DNA from: Cerioporus squamosus | Taxonomy: Eukaryota; Basidiomycota; Agaricomycetes; Polyporales; Polyporaceae | NCBI GenBank assembly: GCA_022592435.1 | Contig: JABYQS010000072.1 | Coordinates: 118,008-182,007 of the forward strand | DNA: 64,000 bases | Direction of reading: 5' to 3' | In this document: positions 12,111-23,911 of the stretch, one piece after another | Numbering within the stretch: position 1 is the first letter of the stretch | Layout: every line of letters begins with the position of its first letter | Program-made: the position numbers and the translations under genes | The notes under the pieces: model-generated | Databases searched by the model: none | What the model was told of the DNA's origin: nothing | Seen by the model: the letters and a program-made list of their open reading frames with translations, nothing else

Positions 12111-12607
12111 CCTACGGCCGCTGCGGTGCGTCTATGATGAGAAAGGGGGGAGGAAACGTCGACGGCCCCTGCGCGGGCTCTCATCCTATCGAGTACGGTG
12201 CGTTCGGACGTTCGGAGGAGGCTTGTCAGCGTCGGTGTCCTCAGCGATCGGTGGCCGTGGCCGCCGACGTCAGCGAAGCTCGAACACCCGCGATTCGCTC
12301 CATCGACGATCACTTTTGGAAGTGAACATGCATGCCTCGACAGGGCACCGGCACCACCGGCAGGAGCATAAGTACTAGCGACCTTGCATGCTCGAACTTC
12401 CAGGGACAACTAGTACTGCATGGCGGAGGCAACTCAGATCGCAAGTGAGATCGGCACTGGGTGAACAGCGTCAGCGAGGTTCCGGAAAAGGCAGGTCCTG
12501 TACTTCGCGAATATGACTTCGATATTCAAAATCGGCGTCTGTGGTGAGAGAAAGTCAGAGCGCAAGTTAATACCTGCGCTCGTCTTGCCCTCGTTTGCTC
12601 CTCCGCC
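12111..12607. other. Divergent promoter, SDR / ACR3
   Basis: Nearly 0.5 kb lies between the starts of the SDR (-) and ACR3 (+) genes. No credible ORF or RNA is seen. Confidence 0.4.
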
Positions 12608-14055
12608 ATGGTCAACAGCGACAGCGAGAACATGAGCTCAAGCAAGGAGGAGCTGCCCGAAGTGTCGGCTCTCGAACGGCCAACAAGTGCAAGCGATGTC
12701 GAGGGGGCCACTGCAACCAGCACCGAGGACCCGGAGACATTCGACGTGCCTGCAGGTAAGTATCGACCTCGGAAGCACACAAATTTTGACCCTCTGGCCA
12801 TACAGCACTGGTGAAGAAACTTAGCGTCCTCGACCGGCTCCTCACGCCCGCCATACTGATATGCATGATTGTCGGTGTCCTCATCGGCAACTTCGTCTCA
12901 GGTGTCCAGGCCGCCTTCGACACGGCCCGCTTCCAGTCCGTCTCAGCACGTAAGTCACATCCAACACCCTTCGCCTCAGCTCGTCCGCTCATGTCCGTGC
13001 GTTCCAGCGATTGCCATAGGGCTCATCGTCATGATGTGGCCCATCCTCACCAAAGTGCGCTACGAAGCGCTCCCCTCCCTCCTCCCGACCCTCCACACCC
13101 TCACCCACGTCCTCGTCTCGCTCCTACTCAACTGGATCATTGCGCCCTTCCTGATGCTCGCACTCGCATGGGCCACGCTCCCGGACCTCCCGACCTACCG
13201 CGTGGGCGTGATCATGGTCGGACTCGCGCGCTGCATCGCGATGGTCATGGTCTGGAACGCGCTCGCCCAGGGCGACGGCGAGTACTGCGCCATCCTCGTC
13301 GTCCTGAACAGCCTGCTGCAGATTGTTCTGTACGCGCCGTTCGCACTGCTCTTCGTGAACATCCTCGGAGGCGGGGGAGGCATCCAGAACACGATCCACG
13401 TCTCCTACGGAGACGTCGCCATCTCGGTGCTCATCTACCTCGGGATCCCGCTCGCGGCGGGGGTCATGACGCGCTTTGCGGTCATCAGGCTGGCGGGCCG
13501 CGAGTTCTTCGAGACGCGCTTCTTGCTGTACTTCTCGCCGCTCGCGCTGCTGGGCCTGCTGTACACAATCATCGTCATGTTTGCGTACCAGGGGCACCAC
13601 ATCGTGCACAATCTCGGCCCCGTCTTCCGCGTCTTCGTCCCGCTCATTCTGTACTTTGTTATCATGTGGACGGCAGCATTCGCGTTCGTGTGGTGGCGCG
13701 CACGTCGTGCTCGGCGACAGACGCTGACAGCGGGAGAGAAGGAGCGGGCCGGAGGGACGACAGCGTGGACCTACGAGATGGCGGTCGTGCAGAGCTTCAC
13801 CGCTGCCAGTAACAACTTCGTGAGTGCAGTTACGCACATCTTGAGCGGCAAAGTACTCACTGTTGACATGCGACTTCGTAGGAACTGGCAATCGCAGTCA
13901 CAATCGCTGTGTACGGCGTGGGTTCAGACCAGGCACTGGCGGCCACAATTGGGCCACTCGTGGAGGTACCCGTCTTGCTCGCGTTGACATGGGTAGCATT
14001 GTTCCTGAGGCGCAAGTTGAGCTGGAAGGAGGAACGGGGGAGAGGCGGAGATTGA
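12608..14055 (+). CDS. ACR3: Arsenite efflux carrier ACR3
   Basis: Four exons, 12608-12755, 12806-12949, 13008-13819 and 13882-14055, give 425 aa. About 45 hydrophilic residues precede ten predicted membrane segments. Family motifs include [37 protein letters not shown] (with the conserved transport cysteine of ACR3) and [20 protein letters not shown] near the end. ACR3 carriers expel arsenite from the cell, driven by the membrane potential or proton gradient, and belong to the bile acid/arsenite/riboflavin transporter superfamily. The loop after segment 8 is long and basic ([10 protein letters not shown]). No arsenate reductase or regulator lies next to it, so there is no visible ars cluster. 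Confidence 0.95.
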
Positions 14056-14615
14056 GACCGGAAGTGTATACGTACTAGATGGCGAGCTGCAGCAGATAGA
14101 CAGTGAGAGATTCGACTTGATTCGATCTGAGGATGAAACGAGATTAGACGTCGCGATCTTCCATACGTTGTAAGTGTGCACTTGAAGATGACGGAACACT
14201 GGCAAGACGCGAGCCCGGCGGCGGCATGAAGTTAACGTGATCGCGATCCAGTTTGGGGTTGGAGCACGTGCACATGCTCACACGCGTCGTGACAGGTCGC
14301 CGGGCCCGCAGCAACGCGTCGACGCGTTCTGTGCTGCAGACGTGGTTACGGTACACCCACGACTCAGCACTCACGATTCGAACGTCCACGCCCGCTATCC
14401 CTCGCTCGACTCTCCGTTGACCCGCTGAACCAAACCCCATCGTACTAGCCCTGTTCAGACGTCAGTAAGTCTAGCACCACGGTCTGCCGGCCCTTCCGCG
14501 CTCCGTCACCCGGCTTCGCGACTTCGACTTCGAGATAGCCGACGTGTGAGTAGTCTACCAAACGCTTCGTCAGCAGCATAGGCACACGCGACAAGCAACC
14601 TTGGTGGCCGCAGCC
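14056..14615. other. Intergenic upstream of Argonaute
   Basis: The 0.56 kb between ACR3 and the Argonaute start probably contains the Argonaute promoter. No ORF or RNA gene is visible. An extra 5' exon for Argonaute cannot be excluded. Confidence 0.4.
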
Positions 14616-17600
14616 ATGTCCCACATAGTCCCGCGAGCACGCCCGATAGAAGTGTTCACCAACTTCCTCGAGATCACGTCGCTGCCGACGGCAGAGTTCC
14701 ATCAATACGCGAGTATGTGGTTTACTTACCTTGGAAGTCCCTGTAACTGACATGTTCTTATATACAGTTGGCACGTACCAACTTCAGAACTGCACTGTGC
14801 TAGCAATAAAGGATATGATTTCCCACAGACATAGAACCTCTCGGAGACAACCCTGGCATACAGACTAAAGGTCGCAACTACCAGATAGTTGCCCGTCTGC
14901 AGCAGGACAATGCTGCGCTATTTGGACCGCGGCCCTCGTACGATGGCGGGAGCCTTCTCTACTCCACGCGTTACATCCAGGAAGTCAGGACGGTATGTGC
15001 CGTCGGACTGCCTGTTGTCTCTGTATTCTCATCTACCACGCGTACCAGATTGATGTATGCATGGGCCGCCGGATGAACCGACCGACTCACAGGGTGAGCA
15101 TCCGGAGGGTCGCAACCATTGATCTCGGGTACGTCGTTATTGCTCAGTATGCTTCGGATATCGTTCACTCACTCGTTCCGATTCGACAGCGTCCTGCGCA
15201 GCCTGTTGGAGAGACGGGGCCCAAATGACCGACCTAACCCCGATGCGATGCCGCTCAATCTCCTGCAGCTGATGGTTCGCCAAGCACCGAACTTGCGGCA
15301 CGGGTTCCTCCCTCATGCCCGCAGGTTCGCCGTCCAGAGCGGTTCGCGGGACATCGGCATGGGTCTCTCAATATGGCGCGCATACTTCCAGTGCGCCTAC
15401 GACCTGTCTTTCTTGCGTCTTGGTGAACGCTCATGACTCTCATCTAGGAGCGTTCGTCCGGCCTTGGGTCGTATGCTCATCAACGTTGATCGTTCCAGTG
15501 TTCCAGTGTATGTGGCCGCACCTGCCTGTGACTGTTCTTAGTTGCGACACGACTGACGACAGTCATAGCTACACTCCTGGGCCCCTGCTTGAGAGCATGA
15601 GAGCATTCCTGGATATCAGTGATAACCGACCACTGCAGAACCTGTCGCGCGAGCAGTACTCCAAGCTCCGCAGGCACTTCAAGGGCGTGCTCATCAAAAT
15701 CAGCGTCTCCCAGAACATGCGAGCGAAACCCATCGCGGACTTTGTCCCCCATGCGGGCTTGCAAGAGTTCGACAAGGACGGGGAGCGCATCACCGTCCAG
15801 GTAAAAGCACGCTCCATGCTGGGTCTTTGCCCCTCGTGTTCTGACAGTGGTCGCCTCTGCAGCAACATTTCGAAAGCAGGTATCCCAACTGCCGCGTTGT
15901 GCACCCGCGAATAGTGGGCGTCATGATTGGGAGGAGCGCCATCATACCGGCCGAGTTCTGCATCATTGAGCCGGGGCAAGTCTACAAGAGGAGACTGGAA
16001 CCTGCAGTGCAGAATAATTTCATACGGCATGCCACCCAGAGGCCCGAACATCGCCTTGATGACATAAGGACAGCAATTGCGGAAGGAGTGGGTTGTCTTC
16101 TGCATGGGTCTTCCCTCTCAAGAACATATTGACGACGCGACGACCTCGTAGACGTTCAATTATGGAAACTCGGACTACATCCGTGATGCTGGGATGACCG
16201 TCGGTTCGAACGTCCTGACAGTTACAGGTCAAGTCATACCACCTCCGGACGTCGTCTACCGCAACAATGCGAAAGAGGCAAGTGGACATACATGCGCCAC
16301 GGTCCCAGGATATGGTTAACCCTCCCTTGCGGACCTACGTAGGACTTCAGGCGCGTGCCTGCTGGCTCTTGGAACCTCCTGCAGAAGCAGTTCTTCATTC
16401 CCTGCGATCCAATCGTGACCTGGGGAGTGGCCTGCTTCGGACGGGTCGACATGCGGAGTGTGCAGAGCTTCGTGACAAAGCTGGCAGAGAACCTCAGAAA
16501 GCTCGGTGCGGTACCCACCATCCCCTCGCATACACCCCATTGTTGACGAGCAGGAACGGCCGTGCTGCAGGAATCAGTGCGTCTTACTCGAGACTCCGTT
16601 TACTTGCAGCCGCCCCTTCGCATATAACTCATTTCTGGCATAGCTGTGCCCACCCCCGAGCCTGAGATAGACGTGTTCAATGCGAACCCAGTGACCGTGG
16701 ATTCCGTGAGTCGCTGAGTCACTAACACTAGGATCTCTGCTGGCCATGTTCCGGCCCACTGACTATGTTTTGACAGAGCCTCTTTGAATTCGCCAAGAAG
16801 ATAATGGCCAAACATCGCACCCGTCACCCGCAGCTCATGCTTGTCATCCTGCCGGCGTTTGCGGCGGACATCAAGCGAGAGGTCAAGTACTGGGGCGACG
16901 TCAAACACAGTGTCCCCACCCAATGTGTCGTGAGTCTGCCGCCGTCGATGATCATCCTGCGAGCGAGGCTACTTCACTTAACCTCACGGGTGTGTTGCAG
17001 CGCGGTGGGAAGTGGGAGCGTTTCAACGACCAATACTGTAACAACGTTGCTCTCAAGTAAGCATTTTCCCGCGATGAGGCTCCTCTGGAACGACGTCGAC
17101 GTCTCACTATGTCGCAGGATCAATGAGCGACTGGGCGGCGTGAACTCCATCATCGAGTCTCCGATCAGCCCTATCTTGGCGCAGTCCATGGTCGTCGGCA
17201 AGTCTTGCTTGTTGGGCGGTTTACGCCGAACGCGCCGGTCACTGACAGTTGGGGCAGGCGCAGATGTCGGACACCCAGGTCCAGGAGTCTTCCACAGGCC
17301 GTCGATCACGGGCTTGGTAGCCTCCGTGGACCCCAAGATCGTCCACTTCACCTCTTCTGCCCGCGTCCAGCAACCGCGCGTGGAGATGATACAGGATCTG
17401 GAAGACATGATGTTTGTGAGTTCGGCCTGTATTATCAGCGGCGCAAGCGCCAAGAATTGTTGACACGCCCCGCTTCGTAGGATGCTCTTCGGGACTACGG
17501 CGAGTACAACAGAAACCAAGCTCCTCCTGTAAATGTCATTTTCTTCAGGGACGGTGTGAGCGAGGGAGAGTTCGAGCATGCCCGGGAAGAGATCAGGAAG

Positions 17601-18572
17601 ATCAAGAGTGCGGCTGATTCCTCTGTACCGAAAGCTCACGTTCGGCCGCTGACCAACTACTCTTATGCCAGGTGCCTTCGTTCGGAGGGGCTGGACAGAC
17701 CGGAGAACCCAGCCGAAGCTGCTCTACGTCGTAGTGGGCAAAAGGTACAGCACCTGAATCCGCTCTCGCTGCCAACTCTGTGTACTGATCCGCTGCTGTG
17801 TAGGCACCACGTCCGGTTCTTCCCCAAGAGGTGCGTATCCGCTGCGATACCCGACGCTACGCGTGCGTACTGATGCAGTTGGCGGGCAGTGGAGAAGGAG
17901 ATCCTAAATCCCGCAACTGCCCCGCGGGCCTCCTGATCGACAGCCACATCACGAACCCCAACCACGTCGAGTTCTACCTGCTATCGCACGCTGGCCTGCT
18001 AGGCAGTAAGTCGATCGTGCATCCCCTCATCTCATCCAACCACTGAGCCCGTGACCGTGCTTCCCGCTTGCAGCCAGCAGACCTGGTCACTACACCATCC
18101 TGGAGAACGGACCGAACTTCAGCATGGAAGAGTCAGTCAACACTTACCTTGGTTTCCGTGATTCTGCCCTCTGCACGCATGCTGAGACGAGCGAACTCCC
18201 AGGATCTACCAGATCTCGTACCATCTCTGCCACATATACGCGTCGGCGACGCGCTCCGTCTCTATCCCCGCTCCCGTGTATTGTGAGTGCGTTTCCTATC
18301 CAAGCCCGTGGCAGCGATACTGACCGAGACGGGCAGACGCTGACGTACGTGCACTCGCCATCGGGAGTTCTCTGAGCTCTCCAGATCTGACATGGACAGC
18401 TGATCGTCCTTTGCAGAAGATATGCCAGCGGCTGGAGTACCACTGCAAGGACGGAGGGTCCTTGAGCGACACCGCGTCCAGTTCGAGCGGTGAGGAGCCC
18501 GCCTTCGACCTCGAGGAGTGGAAGCGGAAGTTCGAGCAGTCCGGACTCAGGAAGCGGAAGAACTTCCTGTAG
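14616..18572 (+). CDS. Argonaute (slicer-type)
   Basis: Twenty-three exons: 14616-14712, 14829-14992, 15049-15128, 15190-15390, 15448-15507, 15569-15800, 15863-16087, 16152-16277, 16343-16505, 16571-16576, 16644-16705, 16777-16929, 17001-17056, 17118-17197, 17258-17415, 17481-17607, 17672-17744, 17804-17830, 17890-18005, 18074-18131, 18203-18282, 18337-18344, 18417-18572. They sum to 835 aa. N, PAZ (about residues 200-350), MID and PIWI regions follow in order. The PIWI tetrad is complete: D in GADVGHPG, E in QQPRVEMIQDL, D in FFRDGVSEGEF and H in LLSHAGLLGTSRP. VVVGKRHHVRFFPK and SVSIPAPVYYAD are also typical. It should bind small RNAs and cut targets in quelling-like silencing. Introns after 16277 and 17197 use GC donors; exons 10 and 22 are 6 and 8 nt. 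The 3' end is duplicated at 50.9 kb. Confidence 0.93.
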
Positions 18573-19007
18573 ATTCCCGGATACTCAGATGAGCGGACGG
18601 TAGAGAAAACGAGGGATTTATCATTTATGGAGGAGGCGGAACGGATATGCTCGGTCACTCTTCCTCTCATCACCGATACCAGGTGTTCGCTTCATTGATT
18701 GCGGCATCTCTGTCGTTATGTATACCCGTCTGATTCCAGCCGAACTCGCGTGCACGGGATTGAAGGCCAGGACTAGATCACTGCAGTTGAACCTTTCAAC
18801 GTGCGATGATGACAGCATCCAAAGTCTGGGGTATTGTGGGGAGCCCGCTGACACGTAGCTGGCCGACGAGCACGACATCGAGAGCACGGAGGTGCGCCTG
18901 ACCCCGCTGCATATGAGAAGTTGACATTACGCTTTCGCGAGCGTAACTAGAACCACAGCAACCACTCGATTGGCGCGGCCGTGTGGGATCGCGGGCCAAC
19001 GTCGAAC
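18573..19007. other. Convergent 3' ends, Argonaute / methyltransferase
   Basis: The 3' UTRs of two convergent genes meet here. No further gene is visible. The segment is duplicated at 51,427-51,861. Confidence 0.5.
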
Positions 19008-20975
19008 CTATCGACGCGCGACGACGACGCGTTCCTTTCCCCAAGGATCCTTCCAGACGTCGATATCGTCCACGCCGGCCTTCGCTTGCACGATCGCCGC
19101 GACTTCAGCAGCCTGCCCTTGACCGACCTCGAGCGCCAGCGTCCCACCCGCCCGGAGAAGGCCGTGCTCGCTCACCAGCGCTGCGATCCGGTGGTAGAAC
19201 GTCAGGCCCTTCGCGCGGTCTTCCACCGGCACGTCGCTCGCATGACAGGATGGGGAATCTCCCAGGAGCGCGCGGACGTCTTCGTGGTCCTTCACCGAGG
19301 CCGGGAGGGCGTCGTACTCGGCTTTGGGGATGTACGGCGGGTTGGAAGTGATGAGGTCGTACGGCGGCTCGAGGCGCGCTTGCTTCGTGAACTCGGGGTG
19401 CATGAGATCGGCGGTGATTGGCGTGAAGGTGTTCTTGGGCTGTGGGGTGGCAAGAGGCTGTGTGGAGGCGTCTTCGCGTGTGGTGATCCCACAAAGTGCG
19501 GCGTTCTCTGTGGCAAGCTGTATGGCATCGGGCGAGATGTCGACCGCCGTTGCGTGAACGGAGCCGGGCGGCCAGAGGTGGCACAGGAGGAGTGGGATGC
19601 AGCCCGTCCCCGTGCAGAGATCGAGCGTTTTGAACGGTCTGGCCGGGGAGGGTGTGAGGGATTCTGCGAGGCGGAGAGTCCAGTCTTCGGTCTCCGGACG
19701 CGGGATGAGCACTGGCGGTCGCACGGCGAGGTCAAGCGGACCGAATGGTTGAGACCCTGCATAATATATTATTGGTCCGATTGGTCAATGATTGCGGGGA
19801 TACTGCATACGCTTGAAGCCTGCCAGTGGTTACGCCACGATACCACGCGGCGTGCGGTAACGCAAAGGTGCACAAGGCGGGTATACACCATATACTTGGA
19901 TAGATGCAAGAAACGCCTTGCGTTCGCTTCGGCTAGTCGATACAATTACGGGCACTTCGCCCGGTTTGTCCGGTGAAAGCTCTAGATGACATGTGCGGGC
20001 CTGTGGGCTGCCTGTTGGCTGTGGACAGACAAGCACGGATCTGCCGCGACATCGGTCGGGCACAGGCCGGGCTTGGAGGACGCCGGTGTTGCGGCAGATC
20101 CAAGCACAAGTCGAAAAAAGGGGTCGCGCCAATGTCTCAATCTCTGAAGCCACAAAACCTGCGAACTGCGGACTCGGGCCTTGGCCTGCGTCTATGGCAA
20201 GCCAGCAGTTTGCAGTAGACGTGATTTCTGAGATGTAGCGAGACTCGGAGGGAGAGTGCATGTGATGGTCGGCGGTTGGAGGGCCGTGTCATCAGGAGAG
20301 GCAATGGTCAGTAGTAAGCTGTGGCTCAGAGAGGGCGATGTTGCAAATAGTCCAGAAAGCCGGTCTTGGTCTGAGTCTGGCAGGGTCGCGGACCAAGACT
20401 AGGACGACTTGTGGTCAATTCTTTGGCCGCACAGGCCCAGTGGCTCATAGCCAAACGGAACCGAACGAAATGGGGCAGGTTCTTTACGAGATAAGAGTTA
20501 TGCGGAAGACGAAGCGCCGTGAGAGTGTCCCTCAGGAAAAGATCGACGGCATGGTTCACCTACAGGCAACGAAGCACCCGCAAGAGATAGGTGATAGTGC
20601 CGACTTCGAAGCACGATGCATCTGAGCGCCTACTTACAAGGTGTAAAGTCGCTGCAGAGACATACAGCATTGGATCTCATACGCCTACAGATCCCTTGTG
20701 CGAACACATGGGTACGACCGGTGCGTTTCATACAGCACTGCGCCTGCAACGCCCATGGTCAAGTCGAAGCATAATCGAGTGCACTCACCTAGGACGTACT
20801 GGAGCGGCTCGCCGGCCACTCTCCGAGCGACCATCTCCTCAAGAGACGGGCATGGTGGCCTTATCCCAGGAGGCGTATTGGTGAGGGTTTGCTGCATCCA
20901 TCTGAGCTCGGACAGCGCGGATTCGCGGCCTATTGCGCGTGAGAGCTGGGAGAGCAGGGTGCGGACGACGGGCAT
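19008..20975 (-). CDS. MTQ1: HemK/PrmC-type glutamine methyltransferase, copy 1
   Basis: Two exons, 20789-20975 and 19008-19756 (minus strand), give 311 aa. The N-terminal helical part ends in RRVAGEPLQYVLG and continues across the splice into SQPFGPLDLAVRPPVLIPRPETEDW. The class I methyltransferase core follows (LDLCTGTGCIPLLL as SAM motif I), then TSNPPYIP, the NPPY motif that contacts the glutamine substrate. Enzymes of this type methylate the GGQ glutamine of class 1 release factors; the RPETEDW-containing fungal form is usually the mitochondrial Mtq1 type. I chose the ATG at 20975 because the frame upstream has no ATG before a stop. The single intron is 1032 nt, about twenty times the local norm. 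A near-identical copy lies at 51,862-53,834. Confidence 0.85.
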
Positions 20976-21343
20976 GCCAGCGAGAAGCTTGTTCCCCGGC
21001 AACTGTCTGTTAATCAGTTCTGCTCGCCATGAGGTTACTGCGAGCTGCCCGTCGGACGGTGAAGGATGTGGTCAAAGGCAAAGTGACGAAAGCCGGCGGC
21101 CTTGTCGGCCGGGCCGATCGAAGCGGAGGCGTGACACCCACGGAAAACGCCGAAGATGAGAGACGAGCGGGTCGGAGGCGTCCAGTCCGTTGCCTGAACT
21201 CTGTGCTTGCCCGCTCGTGTCCGCTAGCTGCTTCGCCCTGTCCACGCTGGCCTCTGTGTATCGACGTCATGCAGCCCTCCACGTCCCTCGACGTCCCTCC
21301 GCTTGTCCTTGCCTCTCCCCGCTATGAACGCTCTACCTCCGGT
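20976..21343 (+). pseudogene. Promoter and 5' remnant of ERT1-like gene
   Basis: The segment corresponds to 53,835-54,335. The start codon is kept at 21270 (MQPSTSLD-) and a few dozen bases follow before homology stops. No zinc-cluster codons remain. The TATA-like tttatat of the other copy (54,246) reads tgtgtat here, and about 80 bp carrying a TGACGTAA and a CCAAT motif are missing. The methyltransferase promoter lies in the same interval on the other strand. Confidence 0.75.
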
Positions 21344-22234
21344 GCATCCCCTCTGGCATCCCCTCTGGCTCGGCCGCTCGTCTGCCTCTCTGCACGGCAC
21401 TCAGCACTCCTCAAGACGCCTCAGGACGCGTTCCAGCAGCGTCCCTCCCGCGTTCCTCTCGCGTCCTTCAGCTTCATCCCCCGTCTCCCTCTCCCGCGTC
21501 CGCTTGCGCCATGCCCCTTGCGCCGCCGCCGCCGCCGCATCCACTCCTCCCCGCCAGTCCATAGTCCCCATGTACACACGGAGTAGTACAGCAATTCTAT
21601 CCTGTGTCGCTCACAGTCTGTGTGTGCAGCGCTGGCTGCGCCAGAGTCGCGCACATCCTCGTAAGTGGTCCGAGTCCTTTCTCCCGCTTTCCGTCTCTGC
21701 CTCAGGGCTTCGCGCACGTCGAGGCTGCTCGTGATCGGTCTGCTGCGGAAGTCGGCCGCGCGTACGTCCTACTTCCTCGCTCAGCCACTGCCAGCGTTCA
21801 GCAAGTCGGCAAATGTGCACGTACCGTCTGATGCCCTCGCGTGCGCGTCCCACACTCGCTCACAAACATCCCAGCTATACGCGACCACAAGTGCGTCATA
21901 TCAGCTCCAGTTTCCGTGATGACGCTGCCAACGCACCGTGTTCGTTCTGCCCAGCTCGCTTCGCGCCGTCTCGTACCGCGCTTCGTGACGGACAGCCCGT
22001 CTTCCTCTCCGGGGTGGCGAAGCCCGCCCGTATCTCGTCGAGACGCAGCCGCGTAGCTTCAAGGCTATGCCCTGGAACGGACGAAGCTCATCTGGCACCG
22101 GGAACATGCGTTTAGCGTGAAGACGATGCGACTGGCCATGTCTACGTACATAGTCAGCCGCGTGCAGCGAGGCGCCGGCGATTCGGCACATACTCCTCGC
22201 AGCTTCACGGTGAGCCCATGACACTACATTAGAC
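21344..22234. other. Unassigned sequence between repeat and transposon
   Basis: About 0.9 kb with no homology to the matching position of the other copy. Only short overlapping ORFs are present and I cannot name any gene or repeat family. It may be remains of an earlier insertion or the fill-in at the duplication junction. Confidence 0.4.
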
Positions 22235-23410
22235 TGACTTACTACACAGAACCCTTTACTAACTGGCTGGGTTTCTGGACAGCGGACACCGGCGGAGAAC
22301 TATTAGTACTCAGTACTGCTGATCAGCCGGTGCCCCTTAGGGGTACCCCCAGTGTACGTACCGGCGAGACAGGTTAGTCTCAGACCCAATCCCATACCGC
22401 TACCGACTGAGCCGTCGCGTTTCTGGCGAGTGAGGGCGATGGGTTTGAAGGGGTCGGAACGAGGTCGATACCCTCCTCGACGTCGACCGTCCATATCCTG
22501 AGTATCAAGCCAGCCGGAGGTGAGCGTCAACGATCGTGTGCTTACTCGCGACCTCGAGAATGGTCTCAGCACTGGCCGGCTGCTGGTGCCATAGCCTGGA
22601 GCTCTGTTCGGCCGGCGGGGTCCCGTACCTTGCTTTCCTTGTCGGCTGGTGGATGGCAGGTCCTGCTCGCTGCCACTGAGCCGCTAGAGTGCCACTTGGA
22701 GCTCGCCGCTTGATCCCTCTCTTCACCAGGCTTGCTGCTCGGCCGGTGAACGACATGCCTTGACTCACTGCTCGGCTGGTCAGCTGTCATACCTTGGCTT
22801 GTTGACCGGCGGACGGCGGTCTGTGGCGAGCATGCCATACTCGACCGCCGCGCCGCCTGCTGCAGAAGGCAGGTGGTGTCCATGGAAGGCCATGCATTTC
22901 TAGGAAGGTGAGTTGAGTTCCTGCTCGGCCGGTTTGGACGACTGCTCACAATTGCTTACCAGCCGATGGGCTTCGTTCCCATGGCGAGCAGCCCTCCTCT
23001 GCTACCACGATGGCGTCCGCTCTCGAACCGCTCGACAGGCGAGCGTCCTCCTCAGTTCGCAGCGGGACTACCCAGCCGGCGAGCCCACCTGTTCAGCACT
23101 CCTGGTCGGCCGCTGACTTCGAGTGCTCGAGCTTGCCAGTCGGCCGCTGACTTCGAGTGCTCGAGCTTGCCAGTCGGCGCTGACTTCGAGTGCTCGAGCT
23201 TGCCAGTCGGCCGCTGACTTCGAGGAGCGTCGACTGAAAGCGATTGGGCTATATCCAGGGCATCTGTGTGAGTCGTGAGCGGGACCTTGGACAATATGGC
23301 ACTTACTGTTGGTAGGAGGTACAGGGAGGAGAGTCCGAAACGATACGTATGTCGTCAAAGGGAACTCCACACCAGCGATCATGTTGGCGAGGAGGCTCGA
23401 GCGGCCGGCG
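22235..23410 (+). repeat. Left terminal inverted repeat (~1.17 kb)
   Basis: Reverse complement of 41,911-43,081. Translated segments of the two copies are identical over at least 127, 89 and 87 codons, and the inner end matches up to the gcgaggaggctcgagcggcc block. A 34 bp minisatellite near 23,105-23,223 has a 1 bp deletion in its third unit in this copy. The outer 120 bp contain several palindromes (ctgatcag, ccccttagggg, agtactcagtact). ORFs reported inside the repeat are not genes. Confidence 0.95.
23105..23223. repeat. 34 bp minisatellite in left TIR
   Basis: About 3.5 head-to-tail units (gtcggccgctgacttcgagt plus 14 nt). The inverted counterpart is at 42,097-42,212, where all units are full length. 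Confidence 0.9.
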
Positions 23411-23475
23411 AAACACTGTCAAGGCACCCCGGGAACACATTGTGAACTACATTTCGCCGAGGGAAGACTGGCAGG

Positions 23476-23655
23476 CTTCGGCGAGCGGATGCGACTGTCG
23501 CCGAGAGGGCATCTTCGGCGAGCGGATGCGACTGTCGCCAAGAGGACATCTTCGGCGAGCGGATGCGACCATCGCCGAGAGGACATCTTCGGCGAGCGGA
23601 TGCGGCTGTCGCCAAGAGGGCATCTTCGGCGAGCGGATGCAACTCTGCCGCCACC
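23476..23655. repeat. Left subterminal 37 bp repeat array
   Basis: Five units of 37 bp, each opening with cttcggcgagcggatgcg, lie about 65 bp inside the left TIR. The core ttcggcga recurs in inverted form (tcgccga) just inside the right TIR. The location and orientation fit transposase-binding subterminal repeats; binding is inference. Confidence 0.85.
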
Positions 23656-23911
23656 TAATCGGTCGTCTCTTCCGTTGATCGAGGCGGAGGGTGTTGGCCA
23701 TCTGGACGGCCTGCTGCGGTAAGAAGTACAGTTAACGATCGAGAGGGCTCTAACGGGCCAGCACCGACAGAGGCATACATACTTGGAATGCTCAGTCGGT
23801 CCTCTGCCTGTACTGCTCGCACTGATGCTGCGGTAGACCTGCGGTAAGCGCGTACTGCATCTAAAAGCCCCTGCGTCTCTGGTGAGTCTCATCCCTACCA
23901 TCGAACATTCC

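Larger units (their letters stand above)
18059..21343. repeat. Direct repeat, copy 1 (~3.3 kb)
   Basis: Homology with 50,914-54,335 starts in the intron before Argonaute exon 20 (gcttcccgcttgcag) and runs through the Argonaute 3' end, the whole methyltransferase gene and its promoter into the first codons of the ERT1-like gene. It ends after ctctacctccggt. Both copies are in the same orientation. The methyltransferase C-terminal exon differs at 5 of 238 residues between copies. Copy 1 lacks about 80 bp of the promoter found in copy 2. Confidence 0.9.

Noticed and set aside
22303..23217. Multiple 70-130 codon ORFs in the left TIR and their exact mirror images in the right TIR.
   Set aside because: They are identical only because the TIRs are inverted copies. 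They overlap on both strands and show no domain, so they are repeat sequence and not genes.
23476..23655. A possible CRISPR array from regularly spaced repeats.
   Set aside because: The units are contiguous 37 bp tandem repeats without unique spacers, in a eukaryotic transposon, and no cas genes occur.
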